DNA from: Bacteroidetes oral taxon 274 str. F0058
GTDB taxonomy: Bacteria > Bacteroidota > Bacteroidia > Bacteroidales > Paludibacteraceae
DNA length: 64,000 bases
Reading direction: 5' to 3'
Assembly (NCBI GenBank): GCA_000163695.1
Contig: GG774889.1
Coordinates: 1,376,699 to 1,440,698, forward strand
Made by a program: the position numbers and the translations under genes. Under the pieces are notes generated by a model that saw only the letters and a program-made list of their open reading frames with translations, did not search any database and had not been told where the DNA came from. Positions 9,146 through 17,675 of the stretch are shown one piece after another. Within the stretch, counting starts at the first letter, position 1; every line of letters begins with the position of its first letter.

Positions 9146-10534
9146 TTATTTAATTTCAGTAATTTCTTTTTTCATTATCCTCAGAGCCATATCGGGTTCG
9201 ATAGCACTAAGCAAACCCATCGAGGCAAAAATGTACTTTTTATCGAGCATATATCGGGGTTGTCTCGGTTTGGTCGACAATGCATCGTCGGTCTTATCGC
9301 CTACAGCCCCTTGCAAGATATACGACGGCGAGGCACTGTTGATGATAGCTCCGCCTATTCCGACCACATAAGGCACTGCCGATAAGTCTTTTCCATTGAG
9401 TGTAAATATCATTCCGCACGGCGTGTAGGCAGATTGATATATGCCGCAGTGTCGCTCTACGGCTATCTTTATGGCATTATGAGCCAACGACTCTTCTATT
9501 CGCTGGTCGCTACTGCCTGCGGAGGCAATAGTGTCGGGGTTGTCGGAGCAGGTCTTTATCCATCGATGTACGTCTGTAATAGGCACTTCTATCGCGTCGG
9601 CAAGCGACTCCAAGTCTATCTCGTCGGCAAGCGAAGACAGGCTATAACGCATACCGAGGTCGCCCTCGACGGTGCGTTTGCTGTAAGGCTCGGGAAGCCC
9701 TTTGAGCATCACGTTGTCTATGGTCGGACGTCCGGCAGACATCGAGTATACATCGGTAGTAGCTCCGCCGAGGTCTACGGCAAGTAGGTCGCCGATACCC
9801 GCTTCGTGCTTGGTGCCCCTGCTCAGCAGCTCGCAACCGTTGAGAACAGCCAACGGCGTGGGTATTATCTGGTAGCCGCTCATTTGCTGAATGGCCGAAA
9901 GCCCTTTTGCCTCGATTATACGGCTGATGAAAAGCTCTTTTATACGCTCTTTGGCGGGAGCGATGTTTATCTTGTTAAACTCGGGCATCACGTTATCGGT
10001 AATGACCCAATTTTTATTCGACGCAGCAAATATCGTCTCCAACTCGTCGGCAGCACTTTTGTTGCCTGCAGCTATGATAGAGAAGTTTCTATCGATACTG
10101 CACAAACGTCGGGCGTTGGCGATGATTACCTCTTTGTTGCCGCCATCGGTGCCGCCGCATAGCAACACGAGGTCGGGATTGATACGGTATATCTCGTCCT
10201 GCTCAGCCTTTGATATCTCGAACGAATAGGTCTTCACCACCTTAGCACCTGCGCTCGATGCCGCCATACGTGCCGCTTTGGCAGTAAGCTCGGGAACCAA
10301 GCCGAGGGCGACCATCTTGAGACCACCTGCGGCGCTGCTACAACACAGAAGCCTGTCGTAGTCGAACGCCCCTATCTTATCGGTCAGAGCAGACAACGCC
10401 GAACGAAAGCCGTCCATGACGTCGGTCTCTATGGTAGTAAAAGCCGTAGAAGTACCCACTACCGAAGCGGTATCCGTATCGATAGCGGTAAGCTTGGTAT
10501 ATGTACTGCCGAAATCCGCAGTAAGATATCTCAT
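9146..10534 (-). CDS. glmL: Glutamate mutase reactivation/assembly ATPase GlmL
   Basis: MutL-type protein of the actin-like ATPase superfamily. The N-terminal phosphate-1 motif reads TADFGSTYTK (Asp7), a second phosphate motif is LAVDLGGATTDVYS in the middle, and LLCGGTDGGNKE near residue 130 is typical of MutL proteins. Such proteins are thought to exchange damaged cobalamin in B12 mutases; that is family knowledge. The gene is inserted between glmS (2-base gap) and glmE (20-base gap), the usual order for glutamate mutase operons. Confidence 0.93.
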   Translation of the reverse strand: MRYLTADFGSTYTKLTAIDTDTASVVGTSTAFTTIETDVMDGFRSALSALTDKIGAFDYDRLLCCSSAAGGLKMVALGLVPELTAKAARMAASSAGAKVVKTYSFEISKAEQDEIYRINPDLVLLCGGTDGGNKEVIIANARRLCSIDRNFSIIAAGNKSAADELETIFAASNKNWVITDNVMPEFNKINIAPAKERIKELFISRIIEAKGLSAIQQMSGYQIIPTPLAVLNGCELLSRGTKHEAGIGDLLAVDLGGATTDVYSMSAGRPTIDNVMLKGLPEPYSKRTVEGDLGMRYSLSSLADEIDLESLADAIEVPITDVHRWIKTCSDNPDTIASAGSSDQRIEESLAHNAIKIAVERHCGIYQSAYTPCGMIFTLNGKDLSAVPYVVGIGGAIINSASPSYILQGAVGDKTDDALSTKPRQPRYMLDKKYIFASMGLLSAIEPDMALRIMKKEITEIK

Positions 10535-10536
10535 AG

Positions 10537-10950
10537 CTACTTAACCCCTAAAATTTTGTAAAGGTCGGAAATAGTCGTATCTATCGATGTACCCGGAGGG
10601 TAAACCTTCGTGAAACCCATTGCGGTAAAACGTTTTTCTACATCTTCGAAATTTTGTTTGCCCACAACCAAGTTGCCGCCTGCAAGCAGAGGAATATCTT
10701 TGAGACCTGCCTCGTTGCATTTCTCGCGAAGCCCGTTACAGTCTATCTCACCGTGTCCGTAGAGCGAAGAGACCAAGATGGCATCTGCCTTTGTCTCTAT
10801 GGCTGCCTCGATATACTCTTCCTGAGAGACCATAACACCCAAATTAACCACATTAAAACCGGCTTGCTCCAATGCGTATGTCAGTATCTTATTACCTACG
10901 GCGTGCACATCGGCACCGATAACACCGGTTACAATTGTCTTTTTATCCAT
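10537..10950 (-). CDS. glmS: Glutamate mutase sigma (B12-binding) subunit
   Basis: A 137-residue cobalamin-binding Rossmann-like domain. The base-off signature DxHxxG is Asp14-His16-Gly19 in GADVHAVGNK; SLYGHGEID and LLAGGNLVVGKQ supply the later conserved Ser and Gly positions that hold the nucleotide tail. It is the first gene of the six-gene operon and carries the cofactor shared with GlmE. This glmS is not the glucosamine synthase of the same name. Confidence 0.96.
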   Translation of the reverse strand: MDKKTIVTGVIGADVHAVGNKILTYALEQAGFNVVNLGVMVSQEEYIEAAIETKADAILVSSLYGHGEIDCNGLREKCNEAGLKDIPLLAGGNLVVGKQNFEDVEKRFTAMGFTKVYPPGTSIDTTISDLYKILGVK

Positions 10951-10978
10951 TTATAAACCACTCATTAAAAATAACGCA

Positions 10979-11010
10979 CAAAAGTAGTATTTTTAAATAG
11001 AACAGCCAAA
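10979..11010 (-). promoter_or_regulatory. promoter of the glutamate mutase operon
   Basis: Minus strand: -7 box TACTTTTG (10979-10986) and -33 box TTTG (11007-11010) with a 20-base gap, the complete Bacteroidetes vegetative promoter. It is about 29 bases upstream of the glmS start, leaving no room for a riboswitch. Confidence 0.7.
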
Positions 11011-11199
11011 CATATTTAATATATTATCTCATTGAAAAAAAATTTACCACAACAGCACAAATAAATATTAGGAATCAAAAGTAAATAAACAATATACAAC
11101 GAATGCTGTCCGTATAAACGTTCGCCATAAAACGAGCAAATGAGCATAGTTGGCAATATTCAACTAATTAGACGGCAAAAACGACTAAAATATTTATCA

Positions 11200-11248
11200 A
11201 AAAGAACCCCACTCTATCCTTTTTAAGGGGACAAGAGTGGGATTCTTT
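11200..11248 (-). terminator. terminator of nifJ
   Basis: 15-bp inverted repeat (11201-11215 with 11234-11248, one mismatch), followed on the minus strand by five T and an AT-rich tail. It separates nifJ from the glmS operon. Confidence 0.8.
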
Positions 11249-11277
11249 ACAGTTTTTATATCGAATAATTTGCTCGA

Positions 11278-14200
11278 TCAATAATCCATCTTGCTCATTC
11301 TCACATAGCTGTTATAACGTTTGCGGGCGTTGTTTTCGGCTTCCTGATAGAGCTCTTGTGCCTCTACGGGGAATAGTTTCGACAGCGACGCAAAGCGAAC
11401 CTCGTTTTTGAGGAAGTCTTGGAACTTGCTCCAATCGGGTTCTCTACTATCGAGTTGGAACGGATTCTTGCCCTCAGCCTCAAGCTCCGGATTGAACCTC
11501 CACAGATGCCAATAGCCGCATTCGACGGCTTTTGCCTGTTCTTCCTGAGCTTTACCCATACCGGTAAGTATACCGTGTTCGATACAAGGAGAATAGGCTA
11601 TTATTATCGAAGGACCATTGTATGCTTCCGCTTCACGTATAGCTTTGAGAGTATGTGCCTGATTGGCTCCCATAGCAACCTGGGCCACGTAGACATAACC
11701 GTAAGTAGTGGCTATAAGTCCCAAATCTTTTTTACGTACACGTTTACCCGAAGCGGCAAACTTGGCTATAGCTCCTATCGGTGTCGATTTCGACGACTGT
11801 CCTCCTGTGTTGGAATATACTTCTGTGTCGAGAACAAGTATATTAACGTTTTTTCCGGAAGCAATAACGTGGTCGAGTCCACCGTAACCTATATCGTAAC
11901 TTGCTCCGTCGCCACCGATAATCCACTGGCTGCGTTTGATAAGATACTGTGTGAGTCCTTTAAGTTCTTTGCATACACTACAATTTGCAATAGCAATACC
12001 ATCATCGATTACTTTTTCGAGTTGTGGAGCCAATTCTTTAGTCTTATCGACATCGAACATATTATCAATCCACGCCTGCATTAATTCTTTTGCATGGGCA
12101 GGAGTATGTTCGTTTTCGATTGCCTGTCCGAAAAGTTTCACGATACGTTCTCTCATTTTTTCGGTAGCAATGAACATTCCAAGCCCAAATTCACAGAAGT
12201 CCTCGAATAGTGAGTTTGCCCAAGCCGGTCCCTGTCCTTTTTCGTTGGTAGTGTACGGAGTGGCAGGTACCGAACCCGAATATATCGACGAACATCCGGT
12301 AGCGTTGGCTATCATCTGTCGGTCTCCGAAAAGTTGGGTTATAAGTTTTATATAAGGAGTCTCTCCACAGCCCGAACAAGCTCCCGAGAATTCGAATAAC
12401 GGTTGTGCAAACTGAGTATTCTTAACGTTTGCCTCAATATTTATCAAGTGCTGTTTCGATTTAACCTTGGTCGTGAGATATTCCCAGTTTTCGGCTTCGT
12501 GTTCTTGCGATTCGAACGATTCCATTGCCAGAGCTTTGTGCTGTACACCGTCTATCTTTACACCGGGGCATACATCTACACAATTTTTACAACCGACACA
12601 GTCCATAACACCGACTTGTATACGATACTTCATTCCGACAAATTCTTTGGGCGACTTGATATCGAGCAGTTTTGCATCGAAGCCTTTTTGTTCGTTTTCG
12701 TCGAGTACAAACGGACGTATACAAGCATGTGGACATACGTATGCACACTGGTTGCATTGTATACAGTTTTCGGCAGTCCATTCGGGGACCGATGGCGATA
12801 CACCACGTTTCTCCCAGCGGGCTGTACCCGAAGGGAATGAGCCGTCTTCGAAACCTTTGAATGCCGAAACGGGAAGGGTATTACCTTCTTGACGGTTCAT
12901 AGGAAACACAATATTCTTTACGAACGATGGAGCATTGCTGTGTACAGGCTCGTCGTCGGGTAGATTTGCCCACGACGGGTCTACGGTAAGTATATTGTAT
13001 TCTCCTCCGCGGTCGACTGCAGCAAAGTTTTTATCGAGTATAGCCTGCCCTTTTTTACCATACGATTTGGTTATAAACTTTTTCATTTCTTCTACAGCCA
13101 AATCGATAGGGATAATATTCGCTATGCGGAAAAATGCCGATTGCAGTATGGTATTTGTACGGTTGCCAAGACCAATTTCACTTGCTATCTTAGTAGCATT
13201 AATGTAATATACGGTAATATTTTTCTGGGCAAAAATACGCTTTACTTTGTTGGGTAAATGTTTATGCAATTCTTCTTCCGTCCAGATAGTATTTAGTAGA
13301 AATGTACCATTCTTACGCAACCCGCGAGTAACGTCGTACATCCTGAGATAAGCCTGATTGTGGCAGGCTACGAAATTTGGGGTATTTACCAGATAAGTAG
13401 ACCGTATAGGATGGTCGCCAAAACGAAGGTGTGAACAAGTGAAACCACCTGATTTTTTGGAGTCGTACGAAAAGTATGCTTGGCAATATTTGTCTGTGTT
13501 GTCACCAATGATTTTTACAGAGTTTTTGTTTGCTCCTACTGTACCGTCCGAGCCAAGTCCGTAAAATTTAGCTTCATATACAGAGTCTTCGTTTAGAGTT
13601 ATCTCCTCTTTCAGAGGTAGAGAGGTGAAGTTTACATCGTCTACTATACCGATGGTGAATCTATGTTTAGGTATGTTCAGAGAAAGGTTTTCGTAGATTG
13701 ATAATATTTGTGCGGGAGTAGTGTCTTTAGATGACAACCCGTAACGACCACCGACGATAACAGGACGTTGCTCCGAATATTGTGCAAATGCTTCTACAAC
13801 ATCCATATAAAGCGGTTCTCCGCTTGCACCCGATTCTTTTGTCCTGTCGAGAACGGCAATCTTTTTTACACTCTTGGGGATTGCTTCCAAAAGATGTTTT
13901 ACCGAGAACGGACGGTAGAGATGGACGGCAACCAAGCCTACACGTTCTCCTTTGTCTCTGAGATAATCTATCGTCTCACGTATCGCTTCGGTGACACTGC
14001 CCATCGCTATTATTATACGGTCGGCATCGGGCGAACCGTAGTAGTCGAATAGATTGTATACCCTTCCTGTCAGTTTGGTTATCTCTTTCATATAACCTTC
14101 CACTATCTCTGGTACGGCATCGTAGTAGCGGTTTACCGCCTCTTTGTGTTGGAAAAAGTTATCGGGAGTCTCCGACATACCTCTGCACACAGGGGAATTG

Positions 14201-14832
14201 GGATTCAATGCACGCTTACGGAACTCCTCAAGAGCCTGCCAATCGAGGATATCTCTGAAATCATCAGTATCGAGAGTCTCTATCTTCTGTATTTCGTGCG
14301 ATGTACGGAAGCCATCGAAGAAATTGACAAAAGGCACACGGCTTTTTATTGTAGACAAGTGTGCCACACCGGCAAGGTCCATAACTTCCTGCACCGAACC
14401 TTCGGCAAGCATAGCGAAACCAGTCTGACGAGTTGCCATTACGTCCTGATGGTCGCCAAAGATACTAAGAGCGTGTGAGGCTATGGTACGTGCAGATACG
14501 TGAAAAACGCACGGCAGCAGCTCTCCTGCAATCTTATACATATTGGGTATCATCAGTAAAAGTCCTTGAGAAGCAGTGTAGGTGGTAGTTAGAGCTCCCG
14601 CCTGCAACGAACCGTGTACGGCTCCTGCGGCACCTGCTTCCGATTGCATTTCCTGTACGAGTACAGTCTCGCCGAAGATGTTTTTTCTGCCGTTGGCAGA
14701 CCATTCATCGACATACTCAGCCATTGTAGACGATGGCGTAATCGGGTATATAGCAGCTACTTCCGAAAAGATATACGAAATATGTGCAGCCGCCTGATTG
14801 CCATCACAAGTAATCATTTTTTTCTTTGCCAT
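11278..14832 (-). CDS. nifJ: Pyruvate:ferredoxin (flavodoxin) oxidoreductase
   Basis: Single-chain PFOR of 1184 residues that oxidises pyruvate to acetyl-CoA and CO2 and reduces ferredoxin. The domain order is standard: N-terminal pyrimidine-binding domain (GNQAAAHISYIFSEVAAIYP), domain II, the gamma domain, a two-cluster ferredoxin insert with NCIQCNQCAYVCPHAC and DCVGCKNCVDVCPG, and the C-terminal thiamine-diphosphate domain with the isolated cluster ligands ACSGCGETPY and the GDGASYDIGYGG motif. Its neighbour pathway, methylaspartate fermentation, ends in pyruvate, so it would supply reduced ferredoxin from glutamate. Monocistronic. Confidence 0.96.
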   Translation of the reverse strand: MAKKKMITCDGNQAAAHISYIFSEVAAIYPITPSSTMAEYVDEWSANGRKNIFGETVLVQEMQSEAGAAGAVHGSLQAGALTTTYTASQGLLLMIPNMYKIAGELLPCVFHVSARTIASHALSIFGDHQDVMATRQTGFAMLAEGSVQEVMDLAGVAHLSTIKSRVPFVNFFDGFRTSHEIQKIETLDTDDFRDILDWQALEEFRKRALNPNSPVCRGMSETPDNFFQHKEAVNRYYDAVPEIVEGYMKEITKLTGRVYNLFDYYGSPDADRIIIAMGSVTEAIRETIDYLRDKGERVGLVAVHLYRPFSVKHLLEAIPKSVKKIAVLDRTKESGASGEPLYMDVVEAFAQYSEQRPVIVGGRYGLSSKDTTPAQILSIYENLSLNIPKHRFTIGIVDDVNFTSLPLKEEITLNEDSVYEAKFYGLGSDGTVGANKNSVKIIGDNTDKYCQAYFSYDSKKSGGFTCSHLRFGDHPIRSTYLVNTPNFVACHNQAYLRMYDVTRGLRKNGTFLLNTIWTEEELHKHLPNKVKRIFAQKNITVYYINATKIASEIGLGNRTNTILQSAFFRIANIIPIDLAVEEMKKFITKSYGKKGQAILDKNFAAVDRGGEYNILTVDPSWANLPDDEPVHSNAPSFVKNIVFPMNRQEGNTLPVSAFKGFEDGSFPSGTARWEKRGVSPSVPEWTAENCIQCNQCAYVCPHACIRPFVLDENEQKGFDAKLLDIKSPKEFVGMKYRIQVGVMDCVGCKNCVDVCPGVKIDGVQHKALAMESFESQEHEAENWEYLTTKVKSKQHLINIEANVKNTQFAQPLFEFSGACSGCGETPYIKLITQLFGDRQMIANATGCSSIYSGSVPATPYTTNEKGQGPAWANSLFEDFCEFGLGMFIATEKMRERIVKLFGQAIENEHTPAHAKELMQAWIDNMFDVDKTKELAPQLEKVIDDGIAIANCSVCKELKGLTQYLIKRSQWIIGGDGASYDIGYGGLDHVIASGKNVNILVLDTEVYSNTGGQSSKSTPIGAIAKFAASGKRVRKKDLGLIATTYGYVYVAQVAMGANQAHTLKAIREAEAYNGPSIIIAYSPCIEHGILTGMGKAQEEQAKAVECGYWHLWRFNPELEAEGKNPFQLDSREPDWSKFQDFLKNEVRFASLSKLFPVEAQELYQEAENNARKRYNSYVRMSKMDY

Positions 14833-14898
14833 AGAATAATATTTATATTTTTTTGTTTTTAACTAATTTTTATTGGGTTTCGAACCCAATACTTTTTG

Positions 14899-14906
14899 CA
14901 AAGGTA
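14899..14906 (-). promoter_or_regulatory. promoter -7 box of nifJ
   Basis: TACCTTTG followed by CA on the minus strand, a perfect TAnnTTTG match 66 bases upstream of nifJ. Confidence 0.6.
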
Positions 14907-15032
14907 CATTATTTATTCTGTATAAAAATAGACTTTATACTTTATTAGATATTTTAAATCACATAATTCACTAATACAATATAGAAAATAATCGGATATT
15001 ATCTCCATATGTAAAAAAAATGCAAATATATT

Positions 15033-15125
15033 GTACGAGAAGCGGATATCCTGAAGAGTTACTTCGATTCCGTAATCCGAGTTGAAGAAAACGTTGTCAG
15101 AACAGACATTCGAGGTATGTTATAA
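15033..15125 (+). pseudogene. possible remnant of an AAA/DUF4143-type ATPase
   Basis: Thirty codons open in one frame read VREADILKSYFDSVIRVEEN and end RTDIRGML before TAA. The segment ILKSYFDSVI resembles the stretch before RDIVERY in archaeal-type AAA/DUF4143 ATPases, which are abundant and often decayed in Bacteroidales. No start codon, Walker motifs or flanking coding sequence survive. The resemblance is short and could be chance. Confidence 0.25.
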
Positions 15126-15231
15126 AAAATTCGTTTACAAATTCTATTTCTGTCATAAATTTAATATGCATATCATTATTCCGTCATAATCAAACAGATA
15201 TACTTTTTTACAGGTAAAATCGCCAAAGTGC

Positions 15232-15239
15232 AAAGGTAC
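15232..15239 (-). promoter_or_regulatory. orphan promoter-like box
   Basis: TACCTTTG followed by CA on the minus strand, as strong a -7 match as those of real genes here, but over 390 bases upstream of nifJ with only a 24-codon reading frame (15097-15171) directly after it. It may be a second nifJ promoter, start a small RNA, or be a relic. Confidence 0.3.
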
Positions 15240-15387
15240 TATTATTTTTTTATAACAGTTATTATATCTCAGAAATCACATATACATTCAAGCAAGAAAC
15301 ACTTGATTATAAACTAATTAAAGATTATACTATGTTTAAATTTACAAAATCAATATTACAAAACGACAGATGTCAAAAAAAGATTAT

Positions 15388-15395
15388 TAAATTTG
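15388..15395 (+). promoter_or_regulatory. promoter -7 box of the first leucine-rich-repeat gene
   Basis: TAAATTTG followed by CAG, 43 bases upstream of the start codon at 15439. Confidence 0.5.
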
Positions 15396-15438
15396 CAGTT
15401 TAAACATTTGTTATATTAATATTTTATCACTCAATTGA

Positions 15439-17106
15439 ATGAATTTTATGAGAAGAAAAAACTTGAATTATTCTACATTGTATCTCTCACTGTGGAAAAT
15501 ATGTAAAAAGGGAGTACAAAAAGTAACGGATAAAAAGATTGCTCTTACTATTGTAGTTTTTGTTATGATAGGCATTGGCATTCACGCACAAGACAATCCT
15601 GTTGTTACATTATATACAACGGACCCCGATAATTACGAAGGCACTATCAGTTTTTCCATTAGTGGAGACGAAGAGGACTTTAAAAACTTAATGATAGACG
15701 CAGGATATGGCAAAAAACCTGCAAGTGAAGTAGACGAAAACGGAAATATCCGTATAAAAGGTAATGTGATAAAAATCTACGGTAAGTTCAATGGACTCAA
15801 CACTCCTATGGAAAGAACTAAAAATGCCGTTTTTGCAGAAAATAACTTTATCGAAAAACTCTCCTTTACGGGCGACAATCTGCCTAACGCCATCGATTTA
15901 TCGGCAAACAAAGGATTGACGTACATCAGTTTCCTGGCTTGTGGAGTGGAAAAAATAGATTTTTCTAAATTCCCGACTACTCTACGCGATATACACTTAT
16001 CTTCCAATAATCTTGCAGAGGTAGACTTGTCTCGATTTGCCGATTTGGAAACCATTCATTTACTCGAGAACACTAAACTGAAATCGGTTGACTTCAAAAA
16101 AAATAAGAAGCTAAAGGTAATAAGTATAGCTCAAAACCCATTAATAAAAAATGTGGACGTCTCTGAAAACAAAAATCTCGAAATGCTCGAAGCATACGAA
16201 TGCGGTCTTTCAAAATTGGATTTATCGAAAAACGACTTATTGGAGAATGTAGCTGTTTACAGCAATAAAATCAACAACATACAGTTCGGCAAAACCGATA
16301 ATATGCAAATACTCGATGTCAGAAACAATCAATTAAAGAGCCTCGATGTCAGCAAAATGCCGCTTATGCAGAGCCTTGCAGTGATTAGCAATAACGATTT
16401 GTCGGCATTGAACGTCAAAAACTGTCCTGAGCTGATATTTTTGTATGTAGACTCCACAAAGATATCAACCTTAGATGTATCCAACTGTCCTGAGTTGAAA
16501 TCACTGACTGCTTCGATGACAAAACTGAAACAATTAGATGTTTCGAAAAATGAAAAACTCGAAAACCTTTCGATAGAAAACTGTCAGGGATTTACAAACC
16601 TCGACGTATCCAAAAATAAGAGCCTCGAAGTACTTATAATAGCAGGTAATAAGTTTGGATTCGATGCCACCAAAAAGATTGTAAACGACCTACGCGATAT
16701 GACAGACGAAAAACCCAAGGAGGGGATACTCGGGGCATTTATGTTAGATGATCCGAACGAGAAGAATCAGATATCCGAAGCAAGTGTAAAATTGGCAGAA
16801 TCCAAAAATTGGACGGTAGGTGCTCGCGATAAGGATGGTAATATCGTGGATTATCCGGGTATTGCCACACATATCGACAATACGGCAATACAGAATGGCA
16901 TCCGTATACTTACCTCCGACACACAGATAAAAGTAACTAATTTACCCGACGGAGACAACAAAAAGGTAAATGTGTATGACCCCGAAGGTAGACTGATAAC
17001 TTCGTGTATCACAAGTGAAAATCATTGTACTTTCGATAAAAATATTCTCCCGAAAATTTTCGTCGTAGAGTGCTGTGGAAAAATGGCAAAAGGCATTGCT
17101 AATTGA
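15439..17106 (+). CDS. Secreted leucine-rich-repeat protein (InlJ-like repeats)
   Basis: A 555-residue exported protein. A long basic N-region precedes a hydrophobic segment (ALTIVVFVMIGIGIHA, about residues 35-50) ending at a likely signal peptidase site. Residues of about 130-420 form roughly a dozen 21-22-residue repeats of the type LxxLDVSxNxxLxxLxIxxN. The last 70 residues (VNVYDPEGRLITS, then IFVVECCGK) look like a divergent type IX secretion sorting domain, weaker than that of the gene at 26.6 kb. Its role is unknown; surface adhesion or protein binding is typical of such repeats. Flanked by its own promoter and terminator. Start codons at 15439 and 15448 are both possible. Confidence 0.8.
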   Translation: MNFMRRKNLNYSTLYLSLWKICKKGVQKVTDKKIALTIVVFVMIGIGIHAQDNPVVTLYTTDPDNYEGTISFSISGDEEDFKNLMIDAGYGKKPASEVDENGNIRIKGNVIKIYGKFNGLNTPMERTKNAVFAENNFIEKLSFTGDNLPNAIDLSANKGLTYISFLACGVEKIDFSKFPTTLRDIHLSSNNLAEVDLSRFADLETIHLLENTKLKSVDFKKNKKLKVISIAQNPLIKNVDVSENKNLEMLEAYECGLSKLDLSKNDLLENVAVYSNKINNIQFGKTDNMQILDVRNNQLKSLDVSKMPLMQSLAVISNNDLSALNVKNCPELIFLYVDSTKISTLDVSNCPELKSLTASMTKLKQLDVSKNEKLENLSIENCQGFTNLDVSKNKSLEVLIIAGNKFGFDATKKIVNDLRDMTDEKPKEGILGAFMLDDPNEKNQISEASVKLAESKNWTVGARDKDGNIVDYPGIATHIDNTAIQNGIRILTSDTQIKVTNLPDGDNKKVNVYDPEGRLITSCITSENHCTFDKNILPKIFVVECCGKMAKGIAN

Positions 17107-17130
17107 TATACAATTATGCTGATTTATAAA

Positions 17131-17168
17131 AAGGCAAGGTATTTTCAAACAATATCTTGCTTTTTTTA
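17131..17168 (+). terminator. terminator after the first leucine-rich-repeat gene
   Basis: 10-bp inverted repeat (17134-17143 with 17151-17160, one mismatch) followed by seven T. Confidence 0.8.
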
Positions 17169-17245
17169 TTCATTTTGATAACAAGAGACAATAACTTGAT
17201 GAGAAACATTATATTAATAATATTATTTCAAAAAAACATAATTTT

Positions 17246-17280
17246 TTTGTCCGTTATTCAAAAATTAATTACTACCTTTG
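17246..17280 (+). promoter_or_regulatory. promoter of the 4-hydroxybutyrate operon
   Basis: TTTG (17246-17249) and TACCTTTG (17273-17280), a Bacteroidetes -33/-7 pair with a slightly long 23-base gap, ending a few bases before the 5' strand of riboswitch stem P1. Transcription would therefore start with the riboswitch. Confidence 0.6.
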
Positions 17281-17282
17281 CA

Positions 17283-17472
17283 CCCGAATGGTGATTCAAA
17301 AATACCTCATTGGCTTGGGGTAGAATTGAAAAGGGAATCCGGTGCAAATCCGGAACTGAGTCCCCAGCTGTAAGTTCCTGTAACTTAGATTTTGCACAGC
17401 ATAAGTCATTTTTTCCGAATAGGAAAAGAGAAGACAAGCAAAATCGGAACAAGTCAGAAGACCTGCCATCGA
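17283..17472 (+). promoter_or_regulatory. cobalamin (B12) riboswitch
   Basis: The conserved core is directly readable: AAGGGAATCCGGTGCAAATC at 17331-17350, then the CCCCAGCTGTAA element at 17362-17373, and the B12 box GTCAGAAGACCTGCC at 17453-17467. CGAATGG (17285-17291) can pair with CCATCG (17466-17471) to close stem P1. The order and spacing fit the adenosylcobalamin-class aptamer. The first gene starts about 200 bases downstream. These elements usually switch expression off when cobalamin is bound; applied here, the succinate-to-crotonyl-CoA genes would be on when B12 is short. Confidence 0.93.
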
Positions 17473-17479
17473 CAACTCT

Positions 17480-17523
17480 ATTTGCTTTGGGAAATTTTGA
17501 GCAAATCAGGGAAAAGTTTTTTT
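17480..17523 (+). promoter_or_regulatory. possible riboswitch expression platform (hairpin plus T-run)
   Basis: ATTTGCT (17480-17486) pairs with AGCAAAT (17500-17506), and a run of seven T follows ten bases later (17517-17523). The spacing is longer than in a standard terminator, so attenuation is only a suggestion. A further 150-base leader without a reading frame separates it from abfD. Confidence 0.35.
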
Positions 17524-17675
17524 ATTATATACAATTTGTATATGTAGGATAAATGCGTTTAGCCCTAAGGTGTACATAGCATTTTGTTTAGTGCGAGTGT
17601 ATAATGTAGTGTAGGTGTAGTACGCAGTTGTGTAATAGATAAATGCATAAAAAATTATATAAAAAGTTTATATCT

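Larger units (their letters stand above)
10951..11277. other. intergenic gap between nifJ and the glmS operon
   Basis: AT-rich stretch holding the glmS promoter next to glmS and the nifJ terminator at the far end. I find no cobalamin riboswitch, RNA gene or further reading frame between them. Confidence 0.6.
14833..15438. other. 606-base AT-rich intergenic region
   Basis: Holds the nifJ promoter (14899-14906), a possible decayed ATPase fragment (15033-15125), an isolated minus-strand promoter-like box (15232-15239) and the promoter of the leucine-rich-repeat gene (15388-15395). No intact gene or recognised RNA was seen. The richness in relics suggests an old insertion or deletion scar. Confidence 0.5.

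Noticed and set aside
10951..11199. Riboswitch upstream of glmS
   Set aside because: No B12 box or core sequence found on the minus strand, and the promoter is immediately next to glmS.
15097..15171. 24-codon reading frame on the minus strand after the orphan promoter box
   Set aside because: Too short, AT-rich and without similarity; not supportable as a gene.
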